DNA of 57,381 nt from Reyranella soli (GCF_007992495.1 NZ_BKAJ01000096.1:1-57381), one strand, 5' to 3'; shown: positions 34,888 through 44,639, numbered from the stretch's first letter. Notes: generated by a model not told the origin, from the letters alone. Program-made: numbers and translations.

Positions 34888-36315
34888 ATGGCATCGCAAT
34901 CCACCCAAAGGCTCTCCCTGTTTGCCTTGACGATGATGGTCGTGGGCGGAATGGTCGGTGCCGGCATCTTCTCGCTGCCGCGAACCTTCGCGGGCGCAAC
35001 CGGGCCGATCGGCGCCATCATCGCCTGGTTGATCGCCGGCACCGGCATGTACATGCTGGCGCGCGTGTTCCAGGCGCTCGCCGAGCGCAAGCCCGACCTC
35101 GATGCCGGCGTGTTCGCCTACGCCAAGGCGGGCTTTGGCGACTATCCCGGCTTCCTGTCGGCTTTCGGCTACTGGATCGGTAGCTGCATCGGCAACGTTT
35201 CGTACTGGGTCCTCATCAAGTCGACACTGGGCGCGTTCTTCCCGGTGTTCGGCGACGGCAACACCGCTGTGGCCATCATCGTCGCCTCGCTGGGCATCTG
35301 GCTGTTCCATTTCATGATCCTGCGCGGCACCCAGCAGGCCGCCGTCATCAACAGCATCGTGACCGTCGCCAAGGTGGTTCCGATCCTGGTGTTCATCGTC
35401 ATTCTCATCTTCGCCTTCAAGCTCGATCTGTTCCGCTTCAACCTGTATGGCGGCGACTTGACCGACGGCATATTCGAGCAGGTGCGCGCCACCATGCTGG
35501 TTACCGTCTTCGTCTTCCTCGGCATCGAGGGCGCGAGCGTCTACTCGCGCTTTGCCAGGGAACGCTCCGACGTCGGCCGCGCCACGATCATGGGCTTCGT
35601 CGTCGTCACCTCGATGATGGTCCTGGTGACGCTGCTGCCCTACGCCGTCCTGCAGCGCGCCGACATCGCCGGCATGCGCCAGCCCTCCATGGCACAGGTG
35701 CTCGAGGCGGTCGTCGGTCACTGGGGTGCGGTTTTCGTCAGCATCGGCCTCCTGATATCGGTGCTCGGCGCCTATCTCGCCTGGTCGCTGATCTGCGCCG
35801 AGGTACTGTTCACCGCGGCCAAGACCAAGGACATGCCTTCGGTATTCGCGCGCGAGAATGCCAACAAGGTGCCATCGGCGGCCCTTTGGGCGACCAACAT
35901 CGTGGTTCAGATCATCGTCATCACGACCTATTGGTCACGCGATGCCTTCGCGCTGATGCTGAACCTGACCAGCGCGATGTCGCTGATTCCCTTCCTGTTC
36001 GTGGCCGCCTACGGACTGCAGCTCACCAGGCGGGGCGAAACCTATGATGTGCGACCCGACGAGCGTCGGCGGGACCTGATCATCGCGGCCGTCGCCACCG
36101 CCTACACGATCTTCCTGCTCTATGCCGGCGGCCTGAAGTTCATCCTGCTCTCGGCGGTCCTCTATGCACCCGGGACGGCGCTGTATTTCTGGGCGCGTCG
36201 CGAGCAAGGCAGGCCGGTTTTCAACGGGACGTCGGACTGGATCATTTTCGGCCTCGCCGTCATCGGCGCGATCATTGGCATCTATTGGCTGGCCACTGGC
36301 TACATCACGATCTGA
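34888..36315 (+). CDS. arcD: arginine/ornithine antiporter, APC family
   Basis: A 475-aa transporter with about 12-13 membrane helices. The APC helix-1 motif GGMVGAGIFSLPRTFAGATG is present, and IEGASVYSRFARERSDVGRA is typical of basic amino acid/polyamine antiporters. ATG 34888 has GAGGG 6 nt upstream; an in-frame GTG at 34858 is less likely. Arginine deiminase follows after 15 nt, so arginine-ornithine exchange is the likely role. About 11 helices align with the paralogue at 39841-41256. Confidence 0.88.
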   Translation: MASQSTQRLSLFALTMMVVGGMVGAGIFSLPRTFAGATGPIGAIIAWLIAGTGMYMLARVFQALAERKPDLDAGVFAYAKAGFGDYPGFLSAFGYWIGSCIGNVSYWVLIKSTLGAFFPVFGDGNTAVAIIVASLGIWLFHFMILRGTQQAAVINSIVTVAKVVPILVFIVILIFAFKLDLFRFNLYGGDLTDGIFEQVRATMLVTVFVFLGIEGASVYSRFARERSDVGRATIMGFVVVTSMMVLVTLLPYAVLQRADIAGMRQPSMAQVLEAVVGHWGAVFVSIGLLISVLGAYLAWSLICAEVLFTAAKTKDMPSVFARENANKVPSAALWATNIVVQIIVITTYWSRDAFALMLNLTSAMSLIPFLFVAAYGLQLTRRGETYDVRPDERRRDLIIAAVATAYTIFLLYAGGLKFILLSAVLYAPGTALYFWARREQGRPVFNGTSDWIIFGLAVIGAIIGIYWLATGYITI

Positions 36316-36330
36316 TCAACGGAGCGTATC

Positions 36331-37584
36331 ATGGCACAGGCGACGCAGAAGGCTTTCGGCGTTCATTCCGAGGTCGGCAAGCTGCACAAGGTAATGGTCT
36401 GCGCGCCCGGTCGTGCCCATCAGCGGCTGACGCCGTCCAACTGCGACCAGCTGCTGTTCGACGACGTGCTGTGGGTCGACAACGCCAAGCGCGATCACTT
36501 CGATTTCGTGCAGAAGATGCGCGATCGCGGCGTCGACGTCGTCGAGATGCACAGTCTGCTGGCCGAGACGGTGGCGATCCCCGAGGCCAGGAAATGGATC
36601 ATCGACAACCAGGTTGTGCCCAACCAGGTCGGGCTGGGCCTGGTCGACGAGATCAGGAGTTACCTCGATGGCCTCAATCCGAGGGATCTCGCCGAGACGC
36701 TGATCGGCGGTCTGTCGACCCAGGAATTTCCCGAGACCCACGGCGGCGAGATGCTGAAGCTCGTCAAGGACGCCGCCGGCGTCACCGAGTACCTGCTGCC
36801 GCCGCTGCCCAACACGCTCTACACGCGCGACACGACCTGCTGGATCTATGGCGGCGTCACCATCAACTCGCTGTTCTGGCCGGCGCGCCACGAGGAGCCC
36901 ATCCTGGCGGCGGCGATCTACAAGTTCCATCCGGACTTCGCCGGCAAGGTCAAGGTGTGGTGGGGCGATCCGACGGCCGACCATGGGCTGGCGACGATCG
37001 AAGGCGGCGACGTCATGCCGATCGGCAAGGGCGTCGTGCTGATCGGCATGAGCGAGCGCACCTCGCGCCAAGGCATCAGCCAGCTGGCGCAGGCGTTGTT
37101 CAAGCAGGGTGCGGCCGAGCGCGTCATCGTCGCCGCCATGCCCAAGCTCAGGGCGGCGATGCATCTCGACACGGTGTTCACCTTCGCCGATCGCGATTGC
37201 GTGCTGCTCTATCCCGACATCGTCTACAGCATCCACGCCTACTCATACCGCCCCGCCGACACGCCAAGCGGCATCGAGTTGCGCAAGGACGCCAAGCCGT
37301 TCGTCGAAACGGTGGCCGACGCGCTCGGCGTCAAGAAGATGCGCGTCGTCGAGACAGGCGGCACGGACTACATGCGCGAGCGCACCCAGTGGGACAGCGG
37401 TGCCAACCTCGTCTGCGCCTCGCCCGGCGTCGTCTTCGCCTACGACCGCAACACCTACGCCAACACGTTGCTGCGCAAGGCCGGCATCGAGGTGATCACC
37501 ATCGTCGGCGCCGAGCTCGGTCGCGGCCGCGGCGGCGGCCATTGCATGACCTGCCCGATCATTCGCGAGCCGGTCGACTACTAG
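36331..37584 (+). CDS. arcA: arginine deiminase
   Basis: A 417-aa cytoplasmic enzyme: L-arginine + H2O gives L-citrulline + NH3. The catalytic residues known from the Pseudomonas enzyme are all visible: Asp167 (YTRDTTC), Glu224 (ATIEGGD), His278 and Asp280 (MHLDTVFTFADRD), and the nucleophile Cys405 (GGGHCMTCPI). Length is normal. GGAG lies upstream of the ATG. Co-transcribed with arcD. The usual next genes, ornithine carbamoyltransferase (arcB) and carbamate kinase (arcC), are not adjacent, so ATP formation by this route cannot be inferred from this window. Confidence 0.96.
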   Translation: MAQATQKAFGVHSEVGKLHKVMVCAPGRAHQRLTPSNCDQLLFDDVLWVDNAKRDHFDFVQKMRDRGVDVVEMHSLLAETVAIPEARKWIIDNQVVPNQVGLGLVDEIRSYLDGLNPRDLAETLIGGLSTQEFPETHGGEMLKLVKDAAGVTEYLLPPLPNTLYTRDTTCWIYGGVTINSLFWPARHEEPILAAAIYKFHPDFAGKVKVWWGDPTADHGLATIEGGDVMPIGKGVVLIGMSERTSRQGISQLAQALFKQGAAERVIVAAMPKLRAAMHLDTVFTFADRDCVLLYPDIVYSIHAYSYRPADTPSGIELRKDAKPFVETVADALGVKKMRVVETGGTDYMRERTQWDSGANLVCASPGVVFAYDRNTYANTLLRKAGIEVITIVGAELGRGRGGGHCMTCPIIREPVDY

Positions 37585-37674
37585 ACGACCGGTAGAGTCA
37601 ACATTATCCGTCGCTGGCGATCGTCGCTGCCAACACCTATATCCGGCACAGTGAGGCATGGCCAAGGAGCCAGC

Positions 37675-39585
37675 GTGCAGCGACGCTTATTCATCGGCGG
37701 GGTTCTTTCCAGCCTTCTTATCGATCCGGTCCTTGCCGCCGATCCGAGTCCGGCGATGCAGGAGACCCCACTGTTTGCCGACAGGGTGAAAGCAGGTACG
37801 CTGCCACCGGTTGCCCAGCGCATTCCCAGCCAGCCGCGGATCGTGCGGCGATTCGCCGGCGGTGACGGTCCCGGCCGGCAGGGCGGTCAGCTCGACATGC
37901 TGATATCGGCCATGCGCGAGACCTCGTTGATGACGATCTACAGCTACACGCGGCTGATCGTCTATGACGACAAATTCAAGCTCCATCCCGACATACTGGA
38001 AAGCTACGACGCGAGCGAAGGCAGCGTCTTCACCTTCAGGCTGCGGGCCGGCCACAAGTGGTCCGACGGCCATCCCTTCACCACCGAGGATTTCCGCTTC
38101 TTCTGGGAGGACGTCGCCAACAACAAGGATCTCTCGCCTGGCGGTCCGTCGATCGAGCTTCTGGTCGACGACAAGCCGCCCAAGGTCGAGATTCTCGACG
38201 ATCTCACGATCAGGTACAGCTGGCAGAGGCCCAATCCCTACTTCCTGGAAAGCCAGGCGCGGGCGGCGCCGCTCTTCCTGTTCCGGCCGGCCCACTATCT
38301 CAAGAAGTTCCACGCGAAATACACCGACCCGGCCGAGATCGTGCGGCAGGCGAGGGGCGGTCCGTTGGCCGGGAGCTGGGTGCAGATCTTCCGCCGCGTC
38401 GATGCGATGTACAGCAACGACAACGTCGATCTTCCCAGCCTCAATCCCTGGATCGCGACGACCAACCCGCCGGCGCAACGCTTCGTCTTCGTGCGCAATC
38501 CCTTCTATCATCGCATTGACGAGAATGGCCGCCAGCTGCCCTATGTCGATCGCGTCGTCTTCACCATGGCGGCGGCCAACCTGATCCCGGCCAAGGCCGG
38601 GCTCGGCGAATCCGACCTGCAGTCGCGCTATCTCAACATGCGCGACTACACCTTCCTGAAGAAGAGCGCCAAGGACTCCGGCGCCGAGGTGCGCCTGTGG
38701 GAGATCGGTTCGGGCTCGCAGGTCGCGCTCTATCCCAATCTCAACGCCAACGACCCGCTGTGGCGCGGGCTTTTCCGCGACGTGCGCTTCCGGCGGGCGC
38801 TGTCGATGGGCATCGATCGGGACGAGCTGAACCAGGTCGCCTTCATTGGCCTCGCCACGCCGTCGAACAATACGATCATGCCGAGGTCCCCGCTGTTCAA
38901 GCCCGAGTACGCGACGACATGGGCGCAGCACGATCCTGCGGCCGCCAACAAGCTTTTGGACGAGATCGGCCTCACCAAGCGCCGTGGCGACGGCGTCCGG
39001 CTGCTGTCCGACGGGCGTCCGGCCATCATCATCGTCGAGAGCCAGCGCGAACAGACGGAAGAAGCCGACGTCATGCAGCTGATCGCCGACCATTGGAGGA
39101 AGATCGGCATCAAGATCCTGATGAAGCCGCAGACGATCGAGAACTTCCGCCTGCGCAACCAGTCCGGCGAAGCGCTGATGATGGCCTATTCCGGCATTGT
39201 CACCGCCGTGCCGACGCTCAACACCAGCCCCCGGGAGTTCGCCCCGACGATGCGCGGCGGCCTGCAATGGCCGAAATGGGGTGTGTACGTCGAGACCAAC
39301 GGCAAGCAGGGCGAGAAGTGCGACCTCGAGCCGGCCAGGCGGCTGCTCGACTATGTGGCGGAGTGGGAGAACGCGACCGACGACGACGGCCGCCGGCGGG
39401 CCTGGGAGAAGATCCTGCAGACCAACACCGACGAGGTGTTCTCGATCGGCACGGTGAACGGCGCGCGCCAGCCGGTCGTGGTCGGGCCCAAGGTCCGCAA
39501 CGTGCCGAAGGAGGGCTACTATGCCTGGGATCCCGGCGGCTATATCGGGCTCTATCAGCCGGACACGTTCTGGGCTGCGTCTTAA
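37675..39585 (+). CDS. ABC transporter solute-binding protein, family 5 (peptide/opine-type)
   Basis: A 636-aa extracytoplasmic binding protein. The signal peptide is short (MQRRLFIGGVLSSLLIDPVLA). The SBP_bac_5 pattern is clear: LRAGHKWSDGHPFTTEDFRF, RNPFYHRIDENGRQLPYVDR and DVRFRRALSMGIDRDELNQV. The GTG start at 37675 is set by AAGGAG 6 nt upstream. It is long for the family but matches proteins of the DppA/OppA-related 'large' group. No permease or ATPase gene is adjacent, so it is an orphan binding protein. The arginine deiminase operon upstream hints at a peptide or amino-compound ligand (inference). Confidence 0.88.
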   Translation: MQRRLFIGGVLSSLLIDPVLAADPSPAMQETPLFADRVKAGTLPPVAQRIPSQPRIVRRFAGGDGPGRQGGQLDMLISAMRETSLMTIYSYTRLIVYDDKFKLHPDILESYDASEGSVFTFRLRAGHKWSDGHPFTTEDFRFFWEDVANNKDLSPGGPSIELLVDDKPPKVEILDDLTIRYSWQRPNPYFLESQARAAPLFLFRPAHYLKKFHAKYTDPAEIVRQARGGPLAGSWVQIFRRVDAMYSNDNVDLPSLNPWIATTNPPAQRFVFVRNPFYHRIDENGRQLPYVDRVVFTMAAANLIPAKAGLGESDLQSRYLNMRDYTFLKKSAKDSGAEVRLWEIGSGSQVALYPNLNANDPLWRGLFRDVRFRRALSMGIDRDELNQVAFIGLATPSNNTIMPRSPLFKPEYATTWAQHDPAAANKLLDEIGLTKRRGDGVRLLSDGRPAIIIVESQREQTEEADVMQLIADHWRKIGIKILMKPQTIENFRLRNQSGEALMMAYSGIVTAVPTLNTSPREFAPTMRGGLQWPKWGVYVETNGKQGEKCDLEPARRLLDYVAEWENATDDDGRRRAWEKILQTNTDEVFSIGTVNGARQPVVVGPKVRNVPKEGYYAWDPGGYIGLYQPDTFWAAS

Positions 39586-39601
39586 GAACTATAGTTATTT
39601 A

Positions 39602-39619
39602 CAAAAACCGGCGTTTTTG
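39602..39619 (+). terminator. weak AT-rich hairpin after the binding-protein gene
   Basis: caaaaac and gtttttg flank CGGC, 16 nt after the stop codon. The right arm provides a short T-run, so it could act as a weak intrinsic terminator. Confidence 0.45.
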
Positions 39620-39679
39620 CTAGAATCCGACCTCGTTGTCGCTCTATGCATCGTTGATCCGGTTTTCCAATCCCGAGAG

Positions 39680-39704
39680 GGACCGCTCGCGCGCTGAGCG
39701 GTCC
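39680..39704. terminator. 9-bp-stem GC-rich hairpin between convergent genes
   Basis: ggaccgctc and gagcggtcc flank gcgcgct, with further partial pairing outside (gagag / ctctc). It lies between the plus-strand binding-protein gene and the minus-strand antiporter gene, with no T-run. The 39586-39840 gap holds no gene. Confidence 0.5.
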
Positions 39705-39840
39705 ACCCTCTCCGGAAGCGCCCGAAGCTGTCCGCAATTTACTGTCTCACTTTTGGGGTGCACTCCACCTGAAGGGGGGTAGCGCAAAATGCGCGAAATG
39801 CGGAAATTCCTGACGGCAGTACATGCACGGGCCGGCCAAG

Positions 39841-41256
39841 CTAGATCGAGATCGCGCCGACAGCGAGGCCGCAGAGCCCGAGCACCGCGGCGATGACGAC
39901 GACTGCGAACAGAAGCCATTCCAGGCGCGTGAAGACGGCGGCGCCCTGCTCGCGGCGGGCCAGGGCGAACAGGATCGTCCCCGGCGCATAGAGAAGCGCC
40001 GACAGCAGCAGGAACTTGGCGCCGCCGGCGTAGAGCATGCCGGCGGCATAGAGCGTGGCCAGCGCGGCGCGCGTCCAGTCGATGCGGCGGCTGCGACTGC
40101 CCGCGGCATAGGTCTCGCCGCTCCAGGCGAGTTTCAATCCGTAGGCCGCCACCAACAGATACGGCAGCAACGTCATGGCGCTCGTCATCTTGAGCGCCAG
40201 CGTGAAGGCATAGTCGGCAAACCAAGTCAGGATCAGGAAGACCTGGATGACGGCATTGGTGAGCCACAGCGCCGCTGCTGGCGCCTTGTTCCGGTTCTCG
40301 CCGGCCAGGAAGGACGGCATGGTGCGGTGCTGCGCCGCCGAATGGATGACCTCGGCGGCCAGCAGCGACCATGACAGATAGTTGCCGAGAACCGAGACGA
40401 TGAGGCCGATGCTGATGAAGACGCTGCCCCATCGTCCGACGAGAGCTTCCAGGACGCCGGCCATCGACGGCGTGGGCAGGCCCGCCAGGTCGGTTCGCGG
40501 CATCACGCCGTAGGACAGCATCGTCACCAGGACGAGCAGGCTCAGCACCGAGAGGAAGCCCAGCACCGTCGCCTTGCCGACATCCTTGCGGTCCTTGGCA
40601 TAGCGTGAGTAGACGCTGGCGCCCTCGATGCCGACGAACAGGAAGACGGTGACCAGCATCGAGTTGCGCACCTGGTCGGGCAGGCTGCCGGTGCCCCAGA
40701 AATTGAGGGTGAAGAGGCCGCTGTCGAAGCCGGCGATGGCGACCGCGACGAACAGCAGGATCGGCACGATCTTGGCCACGGTCGCGATGGTGTTGAGGGC
40801 CGCCGCCTCCTTGACGCCGCGCAGGATCAGGAAATGGACGCCCCACAGCAGCAGCGAGGCGGCGAAGATGGCGACCGGCGTGGTGCCGTCGCCGAAGATC
40901 GGGAAGAACTGGCCGAGCGTCGCCTTGATCAGCACCAGGCAGGCGACGTCGGCGAGGCAGCAGCCGATCCAGTAGCCGGCCGCCGACAGGAAGCCGAGAT
41001 AGTCGCCGAAACCTTCCTTGGCATAGGCATAGATGCCGGCGTCGAGGTCGGGCTTGCGCTGCGCCAGGGTCTGAAAGACGAAGGCCAGCATCAGCATGCC
41101 GGCGCCGGCGATGCTCCAGGCGATCAAGGCGCCGGCCACGCCGGTTGTCCGGCCGAAGGCCGCCGGCAGGGCGAAGATGCCCGAGCCGATCATCGAGCCC
41201 ACGACCAGGGCGATGAGGGCACCAAGCGAAAGTTTCTGGTCCGCCGAAGATGTCAT
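39841..41256 (-). CDS. second APC-family basic amino acid antiporter (ArcD paralogue)
   Basis: A 471-aa transporter. Helix 1 reads VVGSMIGSGIFALPAAFGRT; QRKPDLDAGIYAYAKEGFGD and GIEGASVYSRYAKDRKDVGK match the arcD product closely. ATG 41256 is chosen because GGAG lies 6 nt upstream; ATG 41274 is possible. It is alone on its strand, divergent from the alpha/beta hydrolase across 88 nt. Substrate probably arginine, ornithine, lysine or a polyamine; it may import or export a different pair from ArcD. Confidence 0.85.
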   Translation of the reverse strand: MTSSADQKLSLGALIALVVGSMIGSGIFALPAAFGRTTGVAGALIAWSIAGAGMLMLAFVFQTLAQRKPDLDAGIYAYAKEGFGDYLGFLSAAGYWIGCCLADVACLVLIKATLGQFFPIFGDGTTPVAIFAASLLLWGVHFLILRGVKEAAALNTIATVAKIVPILLFVAVAIAGFDSGLFTLNFWGTGSLPDQVRNSMLVTVFLFVGIEGASVYSRYAKDRKDVGKATVLGFLSVLSLLVLVTMLSYGVMPRTDLAGLPTPSMAGVLEALVGRWGSVFISIGLIVSVLGNYLSWSLLAAEVIHSAAQHRTMPSFLAGENRNKAPAAALWLTNAVIQVFLILTWFADYAFTLALKMTSAMTLLPYLLVAAYGLKLAWSGETYAAGSRSRRIDWTRAALATLYAAGMLYAGGAKFLLLSALLYAPGTILFALARREQGAAVFTRLEWLLFAVVVIAAVLGLCGLAVGAISI

Positions 41257-41344
41257 CGCCACTCCAGGACCCATGGCCGGTGGCAGTGCAGCGCAGTCTA
41301 CCACCGTCACTCACTCGCGTGATAGTGTGTTCGTCGAAAGAATC

Positions 41345-42796
41345 ATGACGGCAAGGTTGTTCCGGCTTCTCAGGCGTACGCTGCTGCTGCTGGTCGTGGT
41401 TGCGGCGACCCTTCTTGCGGTGCGGACGTACGATTCGCAGCGTGGCGCGCCGCTGCAGCTCTGGCACACCCATGTGCCGCACGACATGCGGGCGGCCGAC
41501 ATCGACAAGGCCGACTGGCAGACCTGGTTGAAGGCCGAGGACGCGGTCTTCCACGAGGTCCGCACCGAGGTCGTCGACAAGCTCGACGCCGAAAGCCGCA
41601 CCGCCAGCAATCGCTACTTCGCCGGCAGCCCGATCTACCCCGGCAATTTCAAGCAGGACTGGAACCGTTCCTACGTCCTCGAGCCCGCCGGGCCGCCCGC
41701 CGGCGCCGTGGTGCTGCTGCACGGCCTCACCGATTCGCCCTACAGCCTGCGCCACATCGCACGGCGCTATCGCGACCGCGGCTTCGTCGTCGTCGGCATC
41801 AGGCTGCCGGCGCACGGCACCGTGCCCGCCGCCCTGACCGACGTCGAATGGGAGGACTGGGATGCAGCGACACGGCTCGCGGTGCGCGAAGCGCGCCGGC
41901 GCGCCGGCCCGGCGGTGCCGCTGCACATCGTCGGCTTCTCCAATGGCGGCGCGCTAGCGGTCAAGTACGCCCTGGATGCGATGGAGGACAATCGGCTCGT
42001 CCAGGCCGACCGGCTGATCCTGGTCTCGCCCATGATCGGCATCACCGCCTTCGCCCGCTTTGCCGGGTTGGCGGCGCTGCCGGCGATGTTTCCCGCCTTC
42101 GCCAAGGCGGCCTGGCTCGGGCTGCTGCCCGAGTTCAATCCGTTCAAGTACAACTCCTTTCCGGTCAACGGCGCGCGGCAGTCTCACCGTCTGACGGTCG
42201 CGCTGCAGGATCGGCTGGCGCGTGCCGCCCGCGACGGCCGTCTGCAACGCATGCCGCCGATCCTGACCTTCCAGTCCGTCGTCGACTTCACGGTGAGCAC
42301 CCGGGCGGTCATCGCCTCGCTCTATGCCTTGTTGCCGGCCAATGGCAGCGAGCTCGTGCTGTTCGACCTCAACCGCGCCGCCAAGATCAGCTCCGAGCTT
42401 ATGCGCAATGCCTCGGAGACGGTCCTGACGCGCATCCTCGCCGACCCGCCGCGCAACTTCCGCACGACCATCATCGCCAACGTCAGCGACGATCGACAGG
42501 AGGTCCAGGAACGCGTGACCGAAGCCGGCGCCGTGACCGAGCAGACGCGCGATCTCGGTCTCGCCTTTCCGCCGGGACTGTTCTCGCTGTCGCATGTGGC
42601 CTTGCCGTTCCCGATGTACGACGCGCTCTACGGCCTGGAGCCCAATGAGCCGGAGGATTTCGGCGTCAATCTCGGCGCCATCGCGCCGCGGGGCGAGCGC
42701 GGCGTGCTGATCGTCGATCTCGACGCGCTGGTGCGCGTCTCGTCCAACCCGTTCTTTCCCTACATCCTGGAACGGCTGGGCGAGGCCAAGCCCTAG
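41345..42796 (+). CDS. membrane-anchored alpha/beta hydrolase
   Basis: A 483-aa protein with an N-terminal membrane helix (residues about 11-27) and an alpha/beta-hydrolase domain from about residue 120. It has VVLLHGLTDSPYS (oxyanion region) and a nucleophile elbow GFSNGG (Ser199). A late FSLSHVALPFP could carry the catalytic His. Probably an esterase or lipase-like enzyme facing the periplasm; the substrate is unknown. The stop overlaps that of the convergent AI-2E-type gene by 4 nt. Confidence 0.82.
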   Translation: MTARLFRLLRRTLLLLVVVAATLLAVRTYDSQRGAPLQLWHTHVPHDMRAADIDKADWQTWLKAEDAVFHEVRTEVVDKLDAESRTASNRYFAGSPIYPGNFKQDWNRSYVLEPAGPPAGAVVLLHGLTDSPYSLRHIARRYRDRGFVVVGIRLPAHGTVPAALTDVEWEDWDAATRLAVREARRRAGPAVPLHIVGFSNGGALAVKYALDAMEDNRLVQADRLILVSPMIGITAFARFAGLAALPAMFPAFAKAAWLGLLPEFNPFKYNSFPVNGARQSHRLTVALQDRLARAARDGRLQRMPPILTFQSVVDFTVSTRAVIASLYALLPANGSELVLFDLNRAAKISSELMRNASETVLTRILADPPRNFRTTIIANVSDDRQEVQERVTEAGAVTEQTRDLGLAFPPGLFSLSHVALPFPMYDALYGLEPNEPEDFGVNLGAIAPRGERGVLIVDLDALVRVSSNPFFPYILERLGEAKP

Positions 42797-43857
42797 CTGC
42801 GATCGCCCAGCCAGTCCTCGACGTAGAACCGCATCACGGCGAGACGGCCCACGGCGACCACGGGCGCGGCCAGCGCCACGCCCATGATGCCGAACATGGC
42901 GCCCAGGATGACGATGGCGAACAGGGTCCAGGCTGGCGGGACGTTGACCGCTTCCTTCTGGATCAGCGGCGCCACGACGAAGCCCTCGATGGTCTGGATG
43001 ATGAAGTAGATCGCCATCACCCAGGCCACCGCCGGCAGGCCGAGCGGCATTGCCGCCAGCGCCACCGGCAGGGCGGCGATCAACGGTCCGAGATAGGGCA
43101 CGAAGTTGGCCACGCCGGCCTGCAGGCCGAGCAGGGGCGCGCCCGGCACGCCCAGCATCCGCAGGGCGAGCCACAGGACCAGCGCCACGACGATGCTGCG
43201 GGCGAGCTGGCCGAGCAGCCAGCTGCGCAGCATGCGGCCCATCTCGTCCATGACGCCGCGAACGCGGTCGCGCGCGCGAAGCGGCACCAGCCGCAGCGCG
43301 CCGTCGCGATAGCCCGCGGGATGGGCGGCGAAAAACAGCCCGAGGCAGACGATGACGATGGCGTTCATGGCCACGACATAGGCGCCGCTCACCGCATACT
43401 GGACGTGGCCGAACAATCGGCCGGGATCGGCGATGAAATGCGACAGGTCCTGCCGGCCGCCGGGGCCGAACAGGTCGACGCCGAAGGCGGCGAGGTTCCT
43501 TTCCAGCACGTCGAGCTGGGCATTGATGATATGCAGCAGCAGCGCCGCCTGGTCGGGCAGGCGGACGACCGCCCAGCCGATCGCCAGCGCCGTGAGGCCG
43601 GCCAGGACGAGCACGACCAGGCCAAAACGCCAGCCGCGTGACAGCGGGATGACGCGCGTCAGTCCGCGCGTGCAGGCGTCGAGGAAGGCCGCGAACAGGA
43701 TGCCGGCGAAGAGCAGCAGCAGGCTCGGCGCGTAGTACCAGGTGAAGATCAGCGCGGCGGCGACGCCGAGGACGATCAGCGGCACACTGAGCGATCGACG
43801 CCCGGCGGGTGCTCCTGTCTCGCTGATTGGCGGAGAAGATCGGACATCTGCCTTCAC
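42793..43857 (-). CDS. AI-2E family transporter (PerM/TqsA-like)
   Basis: A 354-aa membrane protein with about seven to eight helices. The C-terminal motif LLGLQAGVANFVPYLGPLIA and the later IEGFVVAPLIQKEAVNVPPA are signatures of the AI-2E transporter family (PF01594). I start at GTG 43857, with GAGG about 9 nt upstream; no ATG precedes the first helix in a sensible place. Members export AI-2 or act as Na+/H+ antiporters, so the substrate is open. Divergent from the HdeD-like gene across 105 nt. Confidence 0.85.
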   Translation of the reverse strand: MKADVRSSPPISETGAPAGRRSLSVPLIVLGVAAALIFTWYYAPSLLLLFAGILFAAFLDACTRGLTRVIPLSRGWRFGLVVLVLAGLTALAIGWAVVRLPDQAALLLHIINAQLDVLERNLAAFGVDLFGPGGRQDLSHFIADPGRLFGHVQYAVSGAYVVAMNAIVIVCLGLFFAAHPAGYRDGALRLVPLRARDRVRGVMDEMGRMLRSWLLGQLARSIVVALVLWLALRMLGVPGAPLLGLQAGVANFVPYLGPLIAALPVALAAMPLGLPAVAWVMAIYFIIQTIEGFVVAPLIQKEAVNVPPAWTLFAIVILGAMFGIMGVALAAPVVAVGRLAVMRFYVEDWLGDRS

Positions 43858-43962
43858 TGGCGGGGACCTCGCAATTGAGTCATTGTATCCGAGGTTGCAG
43901 GCCCTGGCGATTTTCACGCCGTGCACAGTTGAGCGCGAACCCGTTGCGACGGAGGAGCGGAC

Positions 43963-44541
43963 ATGAGTACCGACTACACGGACGGCAAAGAGCGCCGTCA
44001 CACGGCTGAGATCTTTCGCGACAACTGGCTCTGGCTGGTTCTGCTGGGCAGCGTGCTGATCCTGGCGGGCGCTCTCGCCATCCTGGTCCCGGCCGTCTCC
44101 GAGATCCCGGCCAGCAAGATTTTGGGCAGCGTGCTGGTCATCAGCGGCCTGGTGCAGATCATGCAGGCGGCCAAGATGCTGAACTGGATCGGCTTCATCT
44201 GGCACATGATGCTGGGTGTCCTGGCCACGATCGGCGGCATCCTGATCTACATGGATCCGTTTGCCGGCGTGCTGGCGCTCACGCTGCTGATCGCCATCAT
44301 CTTCGCCGTTCACGGCCTGACGCAGATCGCCTTCGCCATCCGGGTGCGCAGCCAGGCGGGTTGGCACTGGTTCCTGGTGTCGGGCTTCATTGCCCTGATC
44401 GTGAGCGCACTCCTGGTGGCGAAGCTGCCCTACAGCCATTCCTTCACGCCGGCCACGATCGCGGGCGTGTCGTTGCTGTTCGCCGGCTGCGCCTACGTCG
44501 CCATCGCCTTGGCATCGCGGAAAGCCGCCGCCTCGACCTGA
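43963..44541 (+). CDS. HdeD/DUF308-family membrane protein
   Basis: A 192-aa protein with six predicted helices in three pairs, as in HdeD: WLVLLGSVLILAGALAILVP, LGVLATIGGILIYMDPFAGV, ALTLLIAIIFAVHGLTQIAF. E. coli HdeD is linked to acid resistance at high cell density; the role here is unknown. GGAGG precedes the ATG. A second member follows at 44640. Confidence 0.85.
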   Translation: MSTDYTDGKERRHTAEIFRDNWLWLVLLGSVLILAGALAILVPAVSEIPASKILGSVLVISGLVQIMQAAKMLNWIGFIWHMMLGVLATIGGILIYMDPFAGVLALTLLIAIIFAVHGLTQIAFAIRVRSQAGWHWFLVSGFIALIVSALLVAKLPYSHSFTPATIAGVSLLFAGCAYVAIALASRKAAAST

Positions 44542-44639
44542 CGCCATATTGGGACACCCGGCATAGCCGTGGGACAGAGCGTCAATGCGTTGACGATGGT
44601 CCTTCGTAGAATGCCCGGCAGACGAAGCCGGAGGGTTCC

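Noticed and set aside
36285..37595. 436-codon frame overlapping arginine deiminase on the same strand
   Set aside because: Arg-rich low-complexity product in the wrong frame of a gene whose catalytic residues are all present in the other frame.
39586..39600. 10-bp AT-rich palindrome (aactatagtt) after the binding-protein stop as a regulatory site
   Set aside because: Too short, and located downstream of a gene; the adjacent hairpin explains the region better.
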